64,000 bases of DNA from Saprospiraceae bacterium (GCA_016708265.1 JADJGA010000011.1:558001-622000); one strand, 5' to 3'; shown: positions 43,822-54,651, counted from the stretch's first letter. Notes: generated by a model from the sequence alone, not told the origin. A program made the numbers and translations.

Positions 43822-44508
43822 TTATTTTCCACTTTTTGAAATAACTTTCTTAATAGCCTTATTTACCAGTGGTTCCATTATACTGTAGCCTTTCGTATTG
43901 GGATGTACTCCATCTTCAGAGTATTCTGCCTTTAAGCCATTTTTATCATCAACCATTGCTGAAAAATAATCGACAAAAGTCAGCTGATTTTCAATAGCAT
44001 ATTTCTTTATCATTTTATTGAGGGCAACAATTTTCATGGCAGGTTCAAGGCCTGGATTCCAGGGAAAATCATAAGCAGGTAGCACAGAACACAATATGAC
44101 ATCAATATTATTGGCTTTTGCCAGTTCTGCCATTGAAATAATATTATCCATTATCATCTGCAGAGTTGAGGGTCCTGTATTTCCAGCTATATCATTTATT
44201 CCCGATAGGATCACTACGGCTTCAGGATGAAGATCTATGACATCAGAGCGGAATCTTAACAGCATTTGCGGGGAAGTCTGACCACTGATACCCCTGTTGA
44301 TATAGTTGTGGTTTTCCTTAAAAAATGGAGAATACAGAGTCCATCCTTCAGTAATGGAATTTCCCATGAATACAATGCGGTCATAAGAAACTGCATTTTT
44401 GATTTTTTCATTTTCGGACCTGTACCTTGATAGTTCAGCCCAATCCTGATTGTAGGAATATTCAGTAAATAAAAATGACATAAATAGTATTAAAAGAAAA
44501 GGTCTCAT
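43822..44508 (-). CDS. Secreted SGNH/GDSL-family hydrolase
   Basis: At 228 residues it has a cleavable signal peptide (LILFMSFLFTEYSYN). The four SGNH blocks are clear: IVFMGNSITEGW (catalytic Ser), YINRGISGQTS (Gly), VVILSGINDIAG (Asn) and YSEDGVHPNTKGY (Asp and His). It should hydrolyse an ester or act as a lysophospholipase or carbohydrate deacetylase in the periplasm. It follows nadA's start by 51 bases in the same direction. The substrate is unknown. Confidence 0.9.
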   Translation of the reverse strand: MRPFLLILFMSFLFTEYSYNQDWAELSRYRSENEKIKNAVSYDRIVFMGNSITEGWTLYSPFFKENHNYINRGISGQTSPQMLLRFRSDVIDLHPEAVVILSGINDIAGNTGPSTLQMIMDNIISMAELAKANNIDVILCSVLPAYDFPWNPGLEPAMKIVALNKMIKKYAIENQLTFVDYFSAMVDDKNGLKAEYSEDGVHPNTKGYSIMEPLVNKAIKKVISKSGK

Positions 44509-44579
44509 TATTAAAATAGTATTTGACTTCAGGATTTTTTAAAATATTAATCCGGAATAATAGGAGTTTTCAGAATAAA

Positions 44580-47385
44580 TTATTTTTTCTGTTGTTCAAC
44601 ATAGTTTTTGTTGAAGAATATTTTATAATTCTCAATTGATTTCTGCTTGATTATTTCTCTGTAATTTTTTTGAGAAATTGCAAATACTTCATAGTTAATA
44701 TTTCCCTTTATGAAATCCGAACTTTGTTTTTTTACGTCATTATAATATTTCATTGCTCCTTCAGCAGTATCAAACTTTCTCATTAAAATGATCTGGTCTA
44801 TACCTTTTGTGTCAAAATAAATATTTGATAGTTTTAATCTGTCAAGTTTATAAAAGGTATTGTTGTAGTTTGAAATTGAAGTTTTTACTTCTTCGATGTC
44901 CTGATCACTGATTTCTTTAACTATGACTATGATATAATGCATTTTATCTCCTTCGTAAGTAAATTCCTCAAGATTTTCTTCATAAATAATTTTGCTGAAG
45001 GTGTCTTTATCTCCTTTGAGAAATCTGAGGGTTTCCCTTGCACTGATAGCTTCCTTGGAATCCGGATATTGTTTCAGGAAATCTTCAAGTGCGAGAATAT
45101 AATCATCTTTACCTTTTGTACTACCTGCGAGTTTAGCTTGTATAAAGTCAATTTTGATTTTATATTTTTGATCTGCAATAAGCTCGGCAGGAGCATTATT
45201 GATTTTGGTTTGTGCGGCAGCAAAATTATTGTTTGTAAATGCATTGTAGATATCCTCATAGTACATGGCTTTTGCATCCTGAGCCCTGTTGGCCTTTTTA
45301 GCAAATTCCGGATCAGTCAGGATTTTGGTATAAACACATTCAGGATAACTGTTTTTCATTTTTGAAATCCAGGATTGGGCTTTGTCAAAGTTTCCGAGAT
45401 CCTTATATGACATCTGGAGGTAATACATGGCTTTGCATTCATCGGTAAAACCTGTAAATCTTGTCAGCAGTTTTTCAAGTATTTCAACAGATTTATCGTA
45501 ATTCATAAGTTTTTCCTGTATAAAACTCCCAACTGAAGCATTGCATTCCTTATTTTTAATTCTGCTTCTTCGACCTGCTCAGGATTTTTTGGATAATTTC
45601 CCAGTATTGAATTGACTTCTACATCGGTCAGTTTAATTTCATCAGCAGATACTTTTGCCTCTTCGAAATAATCAGAGGAGCTTTTATTATACCTTCTCCA
45701 GTTATCTTCCAGCCTTATATTTCCCCATTTTTTTGTAAACTCTTCTATTCCGGTTTGTTTGGCTGTTTCATTATATGCGAAAAAAGAACTTGTGTTTATT
45801 CTGTCCATGGTTTTCCCCTGCAAACCCATTTGTGCATCGGCCTGAGCTAACTGATTTTTAGATGCCAGATTTCCCGAAACATTTTTTTCAGCATTTTTTC
45901 GGTTAGCTTCATCTTCAAGTTGTTTTTTTCTGATCCCGGTTGCCAGTGCCATTTGCTCTTCTTTTGACATTTTACTAATTTTGATAAGGCTGTCCTGAAG
46001 AGTTATGGTCTCAAGATTGATGGCTATTTCAGTTAGGTTTGAACTAAGGTTTTGGATGTCTATGTATCTTTCATCAGTTTTTACCATAGCTACAAGGCAA
46101 CTGTCAAAATACTTTTTTGCCATTACAAATTCATGGTTATCATAATTTATATTACCAAGTTTATAATAAGCTTCAGCTTTAAGCGGAGAATTTCCATTGT
46201 TTTTCCTTAATGAAAGGTTGAAATTTGTTATTGCTTCCGTGATATTATTTCTACCAAACTGCGCTTCACCCATTGTATAGTAAATAATGTCCTGATATTC
46301 AGCATATTTATCTTCATTCAACATCTGTTTCAATTCTTTCATCGCATATTCCTCTGACTTTCCGCTGTAGTTTTTCAGCAGTTTGAGTTTAGCGTTGAAT
46401 TCAAGGTCATAGTCAGGTTTATATTCACCGACTTTTTTGAAGTATTCATATGCTTCTTTTGAATTGTTTTGTTTCTCATATAACTGTCCTAAAATATATG
46501 CATATCTTGCTTTTTCCTTAGCTGAAGAGGCAAATTCAACTGCTGAGATCAGAGGTTTTATTGCTTCATCATATTTTTTCTGATCCAGGAAGTAATAAGA
46601 TTTTAGTAAGTACAAATCTTTTTTCAGATCATCATCCAGCGGTTCGCTTTCGAGACGGCTGATCAAATAGTTGGCTCCTGCAAGTTTATCTCTTTCAATA
46701 TATGTTTTTGCCAGCCATATGAGTCCTTCGTTATATGTATTCCAGTCTTTTGGTGATCCTATCGAATGTGTGATTTTTGGTTGTACTAACTTTATTTCTT
46801 TAGTTTCTGTTTTAGCAGCATCGTTTTTTTGAGATCTTTCTTTAAGACTTTCTTTTTTTAGTTTTACTGTTGTCTTTACTTTTGCTTTTTTTTGAGTTTT
46901 ATCTGTTTTCTTTTTGCAGCCTTAGCTAATGACTTTTTAAATGCAGGATTCATTTCATCTGAAAAATATTCGAATGTTTTTTGTGCTTTTTCAAAATCCT
47001 GTTTCAAATACTGAGCTTTTCCAATCAAAAGGTAACTATCATCAACCCACTCTGAAGCTCTTTTTAGGTTTATAACCCTGCTTAATTTTTCCACGACCTT
47101 ATCAAGATCCTGAGCTACCGATTTTGTACTTGCAACAGCCCTGTAAGTATATAGAGGCAATATCTTCTGATAGTCATCCTTATAGCTTTGATTAAGGACC
47201 ATCAGGCTGTTTTGATACAATTCATCTGCGTTGAAATATCCATTGTAATAGGAAGTTGTATTCTGATATGCTTTTGCTGCTTTTGAAACATCTTCTCTTT
47301 TTTTTGTTGTTTTACAAGAGCTGACAGAAAGAAAAATCCCAAATAAAAGTAAAAACAAAATGAAAGCTATACCCTTAAATTTCAT
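44580..47385 (-). CDS. porW: PorW/SprE-like T9SS lipoprotein with tetratricopeptide repeats, frame broken
   Basis: In the known cases PorW (Porphyromonas) and SprE (Flavobacterium) are outer-membrane lipoproteins needed for type IX secretion, with gliding affected in the latter. The N-terminus MKFKGIAFILFLLLFGIFLS has a lipobox ending SSC; next comes KAYQNTTSYYNGYFNADELY, then many TPR-like helices (YDEAIKPLISAVEFASSAKE, KAEAYYKLGNINYDNHEFVM). The three frames join with one T in the run at 46911-46915 (giving KKTDKTQKKAKVKTTVKL) and one T at 45510-45514 (giving YRKKLMNYDKS). The restored protein is about 935 residues, right for the family. It is transcribed alone. Confidence 0.82.
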
Positions 47386-47699
47386 GTGTTTATTTTTTAA
47401 AACTTAGAATTATGTAATTAAAAAAATCATTAATGTGTAAATGTCCTGAATTTTAAATTTGAAACTAAATTCTGAGTTTTTAAATTAAAAATCCGCAATT
47501 AATTCAAAAAGAATGCAAATAACTAAGGAAATAGGAAAAATGCAATAATTCAACAGTTGATTTTTCTTAAATCGTCAGTGCATTAAAAATATCGAATATT
47601 ATAACACTATATTTGCAAAAATATTTTAGAATTACATCTAAATAATAAAAATGACGTACTGTCGCTTATTTAAGCAATAATTAAAAGGAAAAGTATTAA
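47386..47699. other. Divergent intergenic region
   Basis: An AT-rich gap between porW and the M23 peptidase gene. A clear -7 element for the M23 gene lies at 47608-47615; nothing else is seen. Confidence 0.5.
47608..47615 (+). promoter_or_regulatory. -7 promoter element of the M23 peptidase gene
   Basis: TATATTTG matches TAnnTTTG, 88 bases before the start codon. Confidence 0.5.
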
Positions 47700-47702
47700 T
47701 TG

Positions 47703-48524
47703 ATGAAAGGATTTAAATATTATTTAGGCCAGCTTAAAAGGCTTGAAGTGCTGAAAAGGTTCGAAAAGAACGAAGATCTCAGATTAGTGGTTATGAACCG
47801 GGATTCATTTGAAGAAAAGTTTTCATTCAATCTGAATCTCAGGAATCTGTATATATTTATCAGCAGTCTTTTTGTGTTATTTTTTGTGCTGTATTATTTA
47901 TTGATAGCATATACTCCTTTGAAACGCCTGATTCCTGGTTATGGTACCGTTGATAATAATTCCTATGTAATAAAAATGAATAAAAATCTTAATGAACTTG
48001 AAAAGAAAATAGAAGCTCAAGATCATTATAACCAGGCATTGAGAAGGATATTAATCCAGAATGAAAGCGGATCGGAAAATGACGAAGATTATATTAATGC
48101 AGGCAAATTGAATTCACAGGCATCATTAAAAAGCAGAAAAGAAGCTCTTAGAAAACAGTATTTTGCTCCGTTGAAAGGGAAAATAAATAGAAAATCTGAT
48201 ATTAAGAATGGCCATTATGGAATCGATATATCCGGAACCAAAAACTCTCCGATAAAAGCTATTGCTGACGGGAATGTGATTTTTGCCGACTGGAGTACTG
48301 AAACAGGCTATACGATTATTGTTCAGCACAGAAACGGATTGATTTCCTTATATAAGCATAATGCATCCCTACTCAAAGAAATTGGTGATTTTGTTGACAG
48401 TGGAGAAGCAATAGCTATATTTGGAAATACAGGAACCCTAAGCACAGGTCCTCATCTCCATTTCGAAATCTGGAAATCAGGAATTCCGATTGACCCCCTG
48501 GAAATTATTGAAGTTAAAATGTGA
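47703..48524 (+). CDS. M23 peptidoglycan endopeptidase, membrane-anchored
   Basis: The protein is about 273 residues from the ATG at 47703 (a TTG lies one codon before). One membrane helix, YIFISSLFVLFFVLYYLLIA, at about 60-80 is followed by a short coiled coil. The C-terminal domain has the LytM zinc site: HYGIDISG (His and Asp) and GPHLHFEIWKSG (HxH), with QHRNGLISLYKHN between. It should cut peptide cross-links or activate amidases at the envelope. It is the first gene of a unit with the small lipoprotein and the sugar-phosphate transferase. Confidence 0.9.
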   Translation: MKGFKYYLGQLKRLEVLKRFEKNEDLRLVVMNRDSFEEKFSFNLNLRNLYIFISSLFVLFFVLYYLLIAYTPLKRLIPGYGTVDNNSYVIKMNKNLNELEKKIEAQDHYNQALRRILIQNESGSENDEDYINAGKLNSQASLKSRKEALRKQYFAPLKGKINRKSDIKNGHYGIDISGTKNSPIKAIADGNVIFADWSTETGYTIIVQHRNGLISLYKHNASLLKEIGDFVDSGEAIAIFGNTGTLSTGPHLHFEIWKSGIPIDPLEIIEVKM

Positions 48525-48591
48525 TTAATTTGATAGTATAATTAGTGACATATTCAAAAACTTACGTAAATTTGTTTCAAAAATATTTAAT

Positions 48592-49116
48592 ATGGCTAAA
48601 TATGGATTCTTATTGGCAGTATTTACCTTTTACTTTTTTTATTCATGCACATTTGATGAATGCAGCAACAAATCATTATATTTAACTTCGTTTGAAAAAT
48701 TTGTAAAAGAAGTTGAACATGATTATAGAGATTATACTAAAGCAGACTGGGAGAAGGCTCAGTTAAGATTTGACAAACTGACAGGTGAGTGTTATGAGAA
48801 ACTTGAAAAGGAATTTACATCTGCTGAAGAAAGAAAAATATTTAAAAATTCTCTGAAATATTCTTTTTATAAGCTGAGCAGTGAATTGCCGGTTGATCTG
48901 AAAAGTGATGAAATGAAAAAATTCTCGGATGAAATAAATAAACTTATTGACAAGGAAAAAGACATAAATAAGATAATAGAGAAAATTGAAAACAATAAAG
49001 ATTTCAAAAAAGCTTCGGAAGATCTTAAAAGGGGAGTCGAACACTTTGGTAAAGGCCTCGAAAAAATAGGAAGAGAATTGGAAAAGGTACTAAAGGATAT
49101 TGAAAATAAAAGCTAA
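48592..49116 (+). CDS. Small helical lipoprotein of unknown function
   Basis: The protein is 174 residues. The signal peptide ends in FFYSC, a lipobox-like site, so it should be lipid-anchored in the periplasm or outer membrane. The mature part is almost all charged helix, with a repeated KxIEKIE pattern near the end (EDLKRGVEHFGKGLEKIGRE). It resembles the DUF6565-type lipoproteins of Bacteroidota by layout only. It is six bases before the transferase gene. Confidence 0.6.
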   Translation: MAKYGFLLAVFTFYFFYSCTFDECSNKSLYLTSFEKFVKEVEHDYRDYTKADWEKAQLRFDKLTGECYEKLEKEFTSAEERKIFKNSLKYSFYKLSSELPVDLKSDEMKKFSDEINKLIDKEKDINKIIEKIENNKDFKKASEDLKRGVEHFGKGLEKIGRELEKVLKDIENKS

Positions 49117-49122
49117 TTAACC

Positions 49123-50178
49123 ATGTACAGCATAATACTGGCCTTCATTACAGCTTTTTTACTGACTTTCAGAGTTATACCTTCTGTGATACACCTGGCT
49201 AAAATAAAAAAAATATATGATATTCCGGATGAAAGGAAGTCTCACGATGAAGTAAAGCCGCGACTGGGAGGAATAGCAATTTTTGCCGGACTTCTTTTCT
49301 CGATTATTTTATGGTCACCATTTCAATATCTTGGAGATCTGCAATATATCCTTGCTGCTTTTATCATAATTTTCCTGATAGGAGCAAAAGATGATATTGA
49401 GCCTATATCTCCATTAAAGAAGTTTGGAGCTGAACTTTTTGCAGCATCAATTATTGTTTTCTTTGCAAATATCAGAATAACAAGTTTCTATGGAGTTTTT
49501 GGAATTGGGCATTTACCATTTATACTCAGCATAGCCTTCTATTTTTGTGATCATAGCTATTATAAATGCTTTTAACCTGATTGATGGTGTCGACGGACTT
49601 GCGGGATCCGTAGGAGTTATTGTAGCTTTTGTTTTTGGTTTTTGGTTTTACAAAGTTGACAGGATTGAACTGGCAGTGGTTTCTTTTGCAGCAATTGGTT
49701 CTATAGTTGCATTTTTATATTACAATTACACACCGGCAAAAATTTTTATGGGAGATACAGGTTCCCTGCTTTTAGGATTGGTGGCATCAGTCTTAGCAAT
49801 AAGTTTTTTAGAATTCAACCAGGAATTATATAATTCTCATTTTCATATTAGTAGTGGTCCTGTTTTTGCAATCGCAATACTTATAATCCCTATCTTTGAT
49901 ACTTTACGTGTAATGGTTTTACGAATTTTTAGGATGCAATCGCCCTTTAATCCGGACAGAACACATATTCATCATTTGCTTCTTGACATTGGTTTTAACC
50001 ATATTCAGGTTACCATTTTCCTTATTTTCGCCAATGTTATTTTTATTATGATTGCATATGTTTTCAGATCATTGAATATCAATTTACTTTTTTTATTTTA
50101 GTTGTGTGTGCCCTTATTATGACAGGTGTTTTATTTTATATCAGCAAAGTCAGAAAAGGAGTCTTAAGACAAAATTAG
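49123..50178 (+). CDS. Undecaprenyl-phosphate sugar-1-phosphate transferase (MraY/WecA family), frame broken
   Basis: A multi-pass membrane enzyme that loads GlcNAc-1-P (or a relative) onto undecaprenyl phosphate, starting O-antigen, capsule or teichoic-acid-like polymers. Family motifs: DERKSHDEVKPRLGGIAIF, GAKDDIEPISPLKKFGAEL (Asp pair), INAFNLIDGVDGLAG, KIFMGDTGSLLLG and DRTHIHHLLLDIGF. Two breaks split it. Removing one T from the run at 49542-49546 restores FYFVIIAIINAFNL; adding one T at 50088-50094 extends the C-terminus through LVVCALIMTGVLFY to 50178. The restored protein is about 352 residues, closer to WecA/TagO than to MraY. Its polymer is unknown. Confidence 0.87.
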
Positions 50179-50188
50179 GGAAAAAAAA

Positions 50189-50216
50189 CCGGATTTAAAA
50201 TCTCTTTTAAATCCGG
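50189..50216. terminator. Hairpin after the sugar-phosphate transferase gene
   Basis: CCGGATTTAAAA-TCTC-TTTTAAATCCGG is a perfect 12-base stem with a four-base loop, 10 bases after the stop. Eight A precede it but no T run follows, so it may terminate poorly or act mainly as an mRNA end-stabiliser. Confidence 0.6.
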
Positions 50217-50350
50217 CAATTATAAGAAGCATTAATATCGAAACAAATTTCAAATAAATAAGTTTATAATTAAGATACAATAAATCATTTATTTCGTTTA
50301 ATGCAATAATGGTAGTTAAAAATGATTAGATAATTAGCTTTGATTAACAA

Positions 50351-51010
50351 ATGAGATTGATAAAACTATATATTATATTTGGCTTTCTAATGGTATTTTC
50401 AGACCTTTTTGGTCAAAGAACCAAAAAAGAAGTCTTTGCTATTCAGTTTTCAGGAGTTGTTGTTACACAGGATGAAAAAACAGGAGATGCAATTCCATTG
50501 CCTTATACTAACGTTTATATAAAGGGTTCCAGCAGGGGAACAGTATCGGCTTTTGACGGTTTTTTTTCAATTGTTGCCCTGCGTGGAGATACCATAAGAT
50601 TTTCATTTGTCGGATATGATCCTGTGGATTATGTAATACCAGATACTTTATCAATACATTTCTATTCTGTCTATCAGATTATGACACAAAACGATATATT
50701 ACTTCCCGAAACGGTTATTTATCCATGGCCGCGGAAAGAGTTTTTTAAACAGGAACTGCTGGCAATGGATATTTCGAATGACCTTAAAAAACAAGCCGAG
50801 CAAAACCTTGCTGAAAAAATCGTTAAAGAGATGATAAAGGAAGTTCCTTTTGATGGGGTTGAATCAGTAAACCTGCAATTGAATCGAATAGCGGATGATG
50901 CTGTTTATACAGGTCAGATCAAACCGATGAGGATTTTTGATGTCATGGCCTGGCAGAAATTCATAAAGGCCTGGAAAAGAGGAGATTTTAAGAGAAAGAA
51001 AAGCAATTGA
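50351..51010 (+). CDS. Carboxypeptidase-regulatory-like domain secreted protein
   Basis: The protein is 219 residues. A signal peptide (LIKLYIIFGFLMVFSDLFG) is followed by a CarboxypepD_reg-like beta sandwich at about 35-110: LPYTNVYIKGSSRGTVSAFD, GFFSIVALRGDTIRFSFVGY, then DPVDYVIPDTL. The C-terminal part is basic and helical (QKFIKAWKRGDFKRKKSN). Such domains bring surface proteins together or precede TonB-dependent barrels; here it stands alone. It is convergent with the next gene, one base apart. Confidence 0.8.
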   Translation: MRLIKLYIIFGFLMVFSDLFGQRTKKEVFAIQFSGVVVTQDEKTGDAIPLPYTNVYIKGSSRGTVSAFDGFFSIVALRGDTIRFSFVGYDPVDYVIPDTLSIHFYSVYQIMTQNDILLPETVIYPWPRKEFFKQELLAMDISNDLKKQAEQNLAEKIVKEMIKEVPFDGVESVNLQLNRIADDAVYTGQIKPMRIFDVMAWQKFIKAWKRGDFKRKKSN

Positions 51011-51011
51011 T

Positions 51012-52430
51012 CTAATTGTTTTCAAGTTCCAGCAGTACAAGCTTCAGTTTATCTTTATTATAGCTTGGTATTAATAAATTCCTGTTTGATAACTGTAGTG
51101 ATTCCCTCAACATTAATTTCAGGTCATATAATTCGGTATTAAAAAGTGAAATTCTGCCTATGTTTCCAATGGGATTGATATTGTACATTATTACCTGAGT
51201 TTCATCTTTTATTTCGTCATTGAAAATAATGTTCATCCTGCCAGACGTTTTTAGCACTCCAAAAGAAGAATAAACACCCTGGTCGTTTGATGAAATCTGA
51301 TTTTTTGTAATAATTTTAGACCAGAATTCCTCACCGGTTTCATGTATAGATATTAATATAATTTCACCATAAATATTGTCAGTTGATTCAACATAACTTG
51401 GGTATCTCATTCTGAAATCATTGTTGGACTGTCTGGTAATGATTTCCACTTTTTCGAGCAGCAACACAAATCCACCATCATTTCTGGGAAAAATATCTTT
51501 CACTTTCAGATTGTTTATATAGGTTTTGAGTTTCATTGTTTTATAGTAAGTATCCAGGAGTGATTTATTGAACGAATTGTTTTTAACAAATATCAGTTCA
51601 AGTTCTGAATTGAATTTGATTGTAAAATACCCTTCAGATTTATTTTGAAACAACTTATTCCTGGTGCCTGCAATTAGTAAGTGTTTGTTGATGTTGTCAA
51701 AGAAAATTTTGAAATTATCAAAATAAAATTCAATATCAAGTTCCTTTTTCCTGAAATTTTGATCTGTCGGATCTATGCTTCCAACTATCATTTTATTATT
51801 ATATTTATTGAAGATTCCTGGTGTTTTCTGAAACAGCATAAACACCTTGCCGTCATTTGAAATTGAAATTTTCCTGAATTCGGTATTTGTTTTTATATCT
51901 TTAAATTTTATTCGTTTTGAGTATAATTTCCTGAATTTTATATTATCAAATACTATGAAATCCATTTCAGTACTGTTTATGCTCCTGAATAACAGTGTTT
52001 TGCTTTTATCCTCAGATTCAGTGTTTTTAAAATCATAAGAGTCAATATTAGATGAAGCAGTGAATAGATCGGCAGAATCTTTTTTTTCTCCGTTTTCATT
52101 GATTTTAATGGCCTTGACTGATTCATCGCCTTTATAATTGATTGAATAGAAAATTATAAAATTCTTATCATTAACACTTGTGGAAACAATTTCTGAATTT
52201 CTTTTTTCGAGAAATATTTTCTTTTCTGAGTAGCCTGATAAATTCTGATCGAAAATGTTAAGGATGAAATCATTGTTGTTGTATCTGAAAACAATTGGAA
52301 TGTTATTGATACTAATCACTTCAAAAGAATTATCATTCCTGATATTGACCGGAGGAGAGATAGAAACCTTTTGAGAAAAAGTATTAATTGTTAAAGATAA
52401 TGAAAGAAGAAAAATAAATATGATTTTCAT
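51012..52430 (-). CDS. Large secreted protein of unknown function
   Basis: About 472 residues. The frame opens at a TTG (52436), but the ATG at 52430 gives a standard signal peptide (MKIIFIFLLSLSLTINTFSQ), so I use it. The rest is beta-rich with several short aromatic repeats (FVLLLEKVEIITRQSNNDF), which could be a WD-like propeller, but I do not recognise a family. It should be periplasmic or outer-membrane-associated. It is transcribed alone from a -7 element. Confidence 0.65.
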   Translation of the reverse strand: MKIIFIFLLSLSLTINTFSQKVSISPPVNIRNDNSFEVISINNIPIVFRYNNNDFILNIFDQNLSGYSEKKIFLEKRNSEIVSTSVNDKNFIIFYSINYKGDESVKAIKINENGEKKDSADLFTASSNIDSYDFKNTESEDKSKTLLFRSINSTEMDFIVFDNIKFRKLYSKRIKFKDIKTNTEFRKISISNDGKVFMLFQKTPGIFNKYNNKMIVGSIDPTDQNFRKKELDIEFYFDNFKIFFDNINKHLLIAGTRNKLFQNKSEGYFTIKFNSELELIFVKNNSFNKSLLDTYYKTMKLKTYINNLKVKDIFPRNDGGFVLLLEKVEIITRQSNNDFRMRYPSYVESTDNIYGEIILISIHETGEEFWSKIITKNQISSNDQGVYSSFGVLKTSGRMNIIFNDEIKDETQVIMYNINPIGNIGRISLFNTELYDLKLMLRESLQLSNRNLLIPSYNKDKLKLVLLELENN

Positions 52431-52456
52431 TGACAATATATTTTAATCTGAATAAC

Positions 52457-52464
52457 CAAAAATA
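52457..52464 (-). promoter_or_regulatory. -7 promoter element of the gene at 51012-52430
   Basis: The minus strand reads TATTTTTG, matching TAnnTTTG, 27 bases before the start codon. Confidence 0.5.
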
Positions 52465-52666
52465 GCAAGAATAATTTTAAAACGAAATATTTGTTAAAAA
52501 AATCCTGCGAATATTCAATTTCACACAACTTTAAGATAAATCTGTTACCGACTTGCAGTCTTAATGTCCTGTGAAATCAAAATTTTTAGAAAAATTAAAA
52601 TTTTTTTGATGTTATATCAGTTATTAATTAATTGTTCAAAATCAAATAGAATATTTATAATTTTAA

Positions 52667-52674
52667 TAACTTTG
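52667..52674 (+). promoter_or_regulatory. -7 promoter element of the PPIase operon
   Basis: TAACTTTG matches TAnnTTTG, 28 bases before the first start codon. Confidence 0.6.
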
Positions 52675-52701
52675 CAGATTACTTAAAAAATTAGATTTCA
52701 A

Positions 52702-54651
52702 ATGAATAGAATTCCTTTTGTTTTAATATTGTTCTTTTGCGGAATTGTTAATTCTATAGGGCAATCAAATGATCAGGTTTTATTTGATGTTGGGGGAGAA
52801 AAAACCCCTGTGTCTGAATTCCTTTATATTTATCAGAAGAATCTGGGAGAAAAGGCAGATTTTTCAAAAAAAAGCCTTGAAGAATATCTGGACCTTTATG
52901 TAAACTTTAAGCTAAAGGTCAAAAAGGCTAAAGAATTGAAACTCGATACAACACCTGCTTTTAAGAAAGAAATGGCAGGATATCGTGAGCAACTGGCTAA
53001 ATCATATCTCGTTGATAAGGAAGTCAGTGAAAAACTTCTGAATGAAGCATACGAAAGAATGGGCAAAGATCTGAAAGTAAGCCATATAATGATTTCAGTA
53101 AAAGCCGGTGAAGACGAAACAAAAGTTAAAAATCTTGTAGACAGCCTGTATAAAGAATTGAAAAACAATAAATCCTTTGAACAGATGGCAAAAGATTTTT
53201 CCAATGACAGTTACAGCAATAATAATGGTGGTAGCCTCGGTTGGGTTACTTCATTGCTGCCAAATGGGTTTTATGAATTCGAGAACAAGATATACAGTCT
53301 TAAAAAAGGTGAATTTTCTAAGCCTTTTAGAACAGGGTTTGGTTATCATATCGTTAAATTGCTTGACGAAAGGCCTGCACGAGGCGAAATAGAAGCTTCA
53401 CATATTTTGATCAGAAATTTTGATAAAGAAATGCCTGTACCGAGTCCTAAATTTAAAATCGACAGTATATATGACCGGCTAAAAGCAGGGGATAATTTTG
53501 TTCAGCTCGCAAGAGAGTTCTCGATGGATAATAAAACAGCTCCCAAAGGTGGATATCTTGGCATATTTGGTATTAATAAATATGATCAGGTCTTTGAGGA
53601 TGAAGTATTTGCCCTTCAGAATAACGGAGATTATTCACGTCCATTCAATACTACACTGGGCTGGCATATTGTGAAAAGAATGAGTAAGCCGGGAGTTAAA
53701 AGTTTTGAAGCTGCAAAAAGAAGCCTGACAAATGAAATCAATCAGAATGAACGATATGGTGTTGGAAGAAAAGCTTTAACAGATAAAATTAAAGCTGAGG
53801 GTAAATTCAAAGAGGATCTTTCTACTCTTGATTACTTTTCAGGATTATTAAATGAAGAGTTCTATACTTTTAAATGGAAAGCACCTGAATTTACAGATAG
53901 ATTCCTTTTTGAACTCTCATCCAGAAAATTTATGCTTAGTGATTTAGTGAAGTATTTGAAAAATAATCAAAGAGGGAGGCTAAATTTCAATAAAGCAACC
54001 AAACTTATTGAGGCGGCTGCATCTATGTACAATTCCTATGTTGAAGATGAATGTATTAAATTTGAAGAAAGCAAACTTGAAGATAAATATCCTGATTTTA
54101 AGTTTCTTATGAGAGAATATACTGAAGGGAATTTACTTTTTGAAGTTATGGAAAAGGAAGTGTGGAACAAAGCAGCAAAAGATACAGTTGGTTTAAAATC
54201 TTTCTTTGAAAATAATCGTGAAAAGTATTTATGGCAGCCAAGAGCTGAGCTTTATACCTATACTGTACAATCAGGCGATAAAAAACTAACAGATAAAATT
54301 TATAAATTCTCCGTTTCAAATTCTACCGACAAACTTATAAAAAAGTTCAACAAAAAAGCACAGATTATAAGCTTTAAAACAGATAAACTAGAAGCGGGAG
54401 ATAAAGAATTAGAAGGAATTGATTTTGCTCAGAATGCGATGACTAAAGTTGTAGCTGACGACACAGGCAATACCTCAAAGTTTAAAAAAATCGACAAAAT
54501 AATCCCAATTTCTCAAAAGACTCTTGATGAAGCTAAAGGATATGTCATTGCCGATTATCAGGAATATTTAGAGAATAACTGGATCAAGGACTTGAAAAAG
54601 AATTATCCGGTCAGGATTGATACAGCAGTTTTCGAAAGTTTGATTAAATGA
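52702..54651 (+). CDS. Periplasmic PpiC-type peptidyl-prolyl isomerase with two rotamase domains
   Basis: The protein is 649 residues. A signal peptide (FVLILFFCGIVNSIGQ) is followed by an N-terminal chaperone region, then two parvulin domains: VSHIMISVKAGED with NNGGSLGWVTSLLP at about 130-225, and ASHILIRNF with APKGGYLGIFGIN at about 232-330. A long C-terminal segment follows. It acts in the periplasm to fold or escort outer-membrane proteins. It is the first gene of a three-gene unit ending with a SurA-like protein. Confidence 0.92.
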   Translation: MNRIPFVLILFFCGIVNSIGQSNDQVLFDVGGEKTPVSEFLYIYQKNLGEKADFSKKSLEEYLDLYVNFKLKVKKAKELKLDTTPAFKKEMAGYREQLAKSYLVDKEVSEKLLNEAYERMGKDLKVSHIMISVKAGEDETKVKNLVDSLYKELKNNKSFEQMAKDFSNDSYSNNNGGSLGWVTSLLPNGFYEFENKIYSLKKGEFSKPFRTGFGYHIVKLLDERPARGEIEASHILIRNFDKEMPVPSPKFKIDSIYDRLKAGDNFVQLAREFSMDNKTAPKGGYLGIFGINKYDQVFEDEVFALQNNGDYSRPFNTTLGWHIVKRMSKPGVKSFEAAKRSLTNEINQNERYGVGRKALTDKIKAEGKFKEDLSTLDYFSGLLNEEFYTFKWKAPEFTDRFLFELSSRKFMLSDLVKYLKNNQRGRLNFNKATKLIEAAASMYNSYVEDECIKFEESKLEDKYPDFKFLMREYTEGNLLFEVMEKEVWNKAAKDTVGLKSFFENNREKYLWQPRAELYTYTVQSGDKKLTDKIYKFSVSNSTDKLIKKFNKKAQIISFKTDKLEAGDKELEGIDFAQNAMTKVVADDTGNTSKFKKIDKIIPISQKTLDEAKGYVIADYQEYLENNWIKDLKKNYPVRIDTAVFESLIK

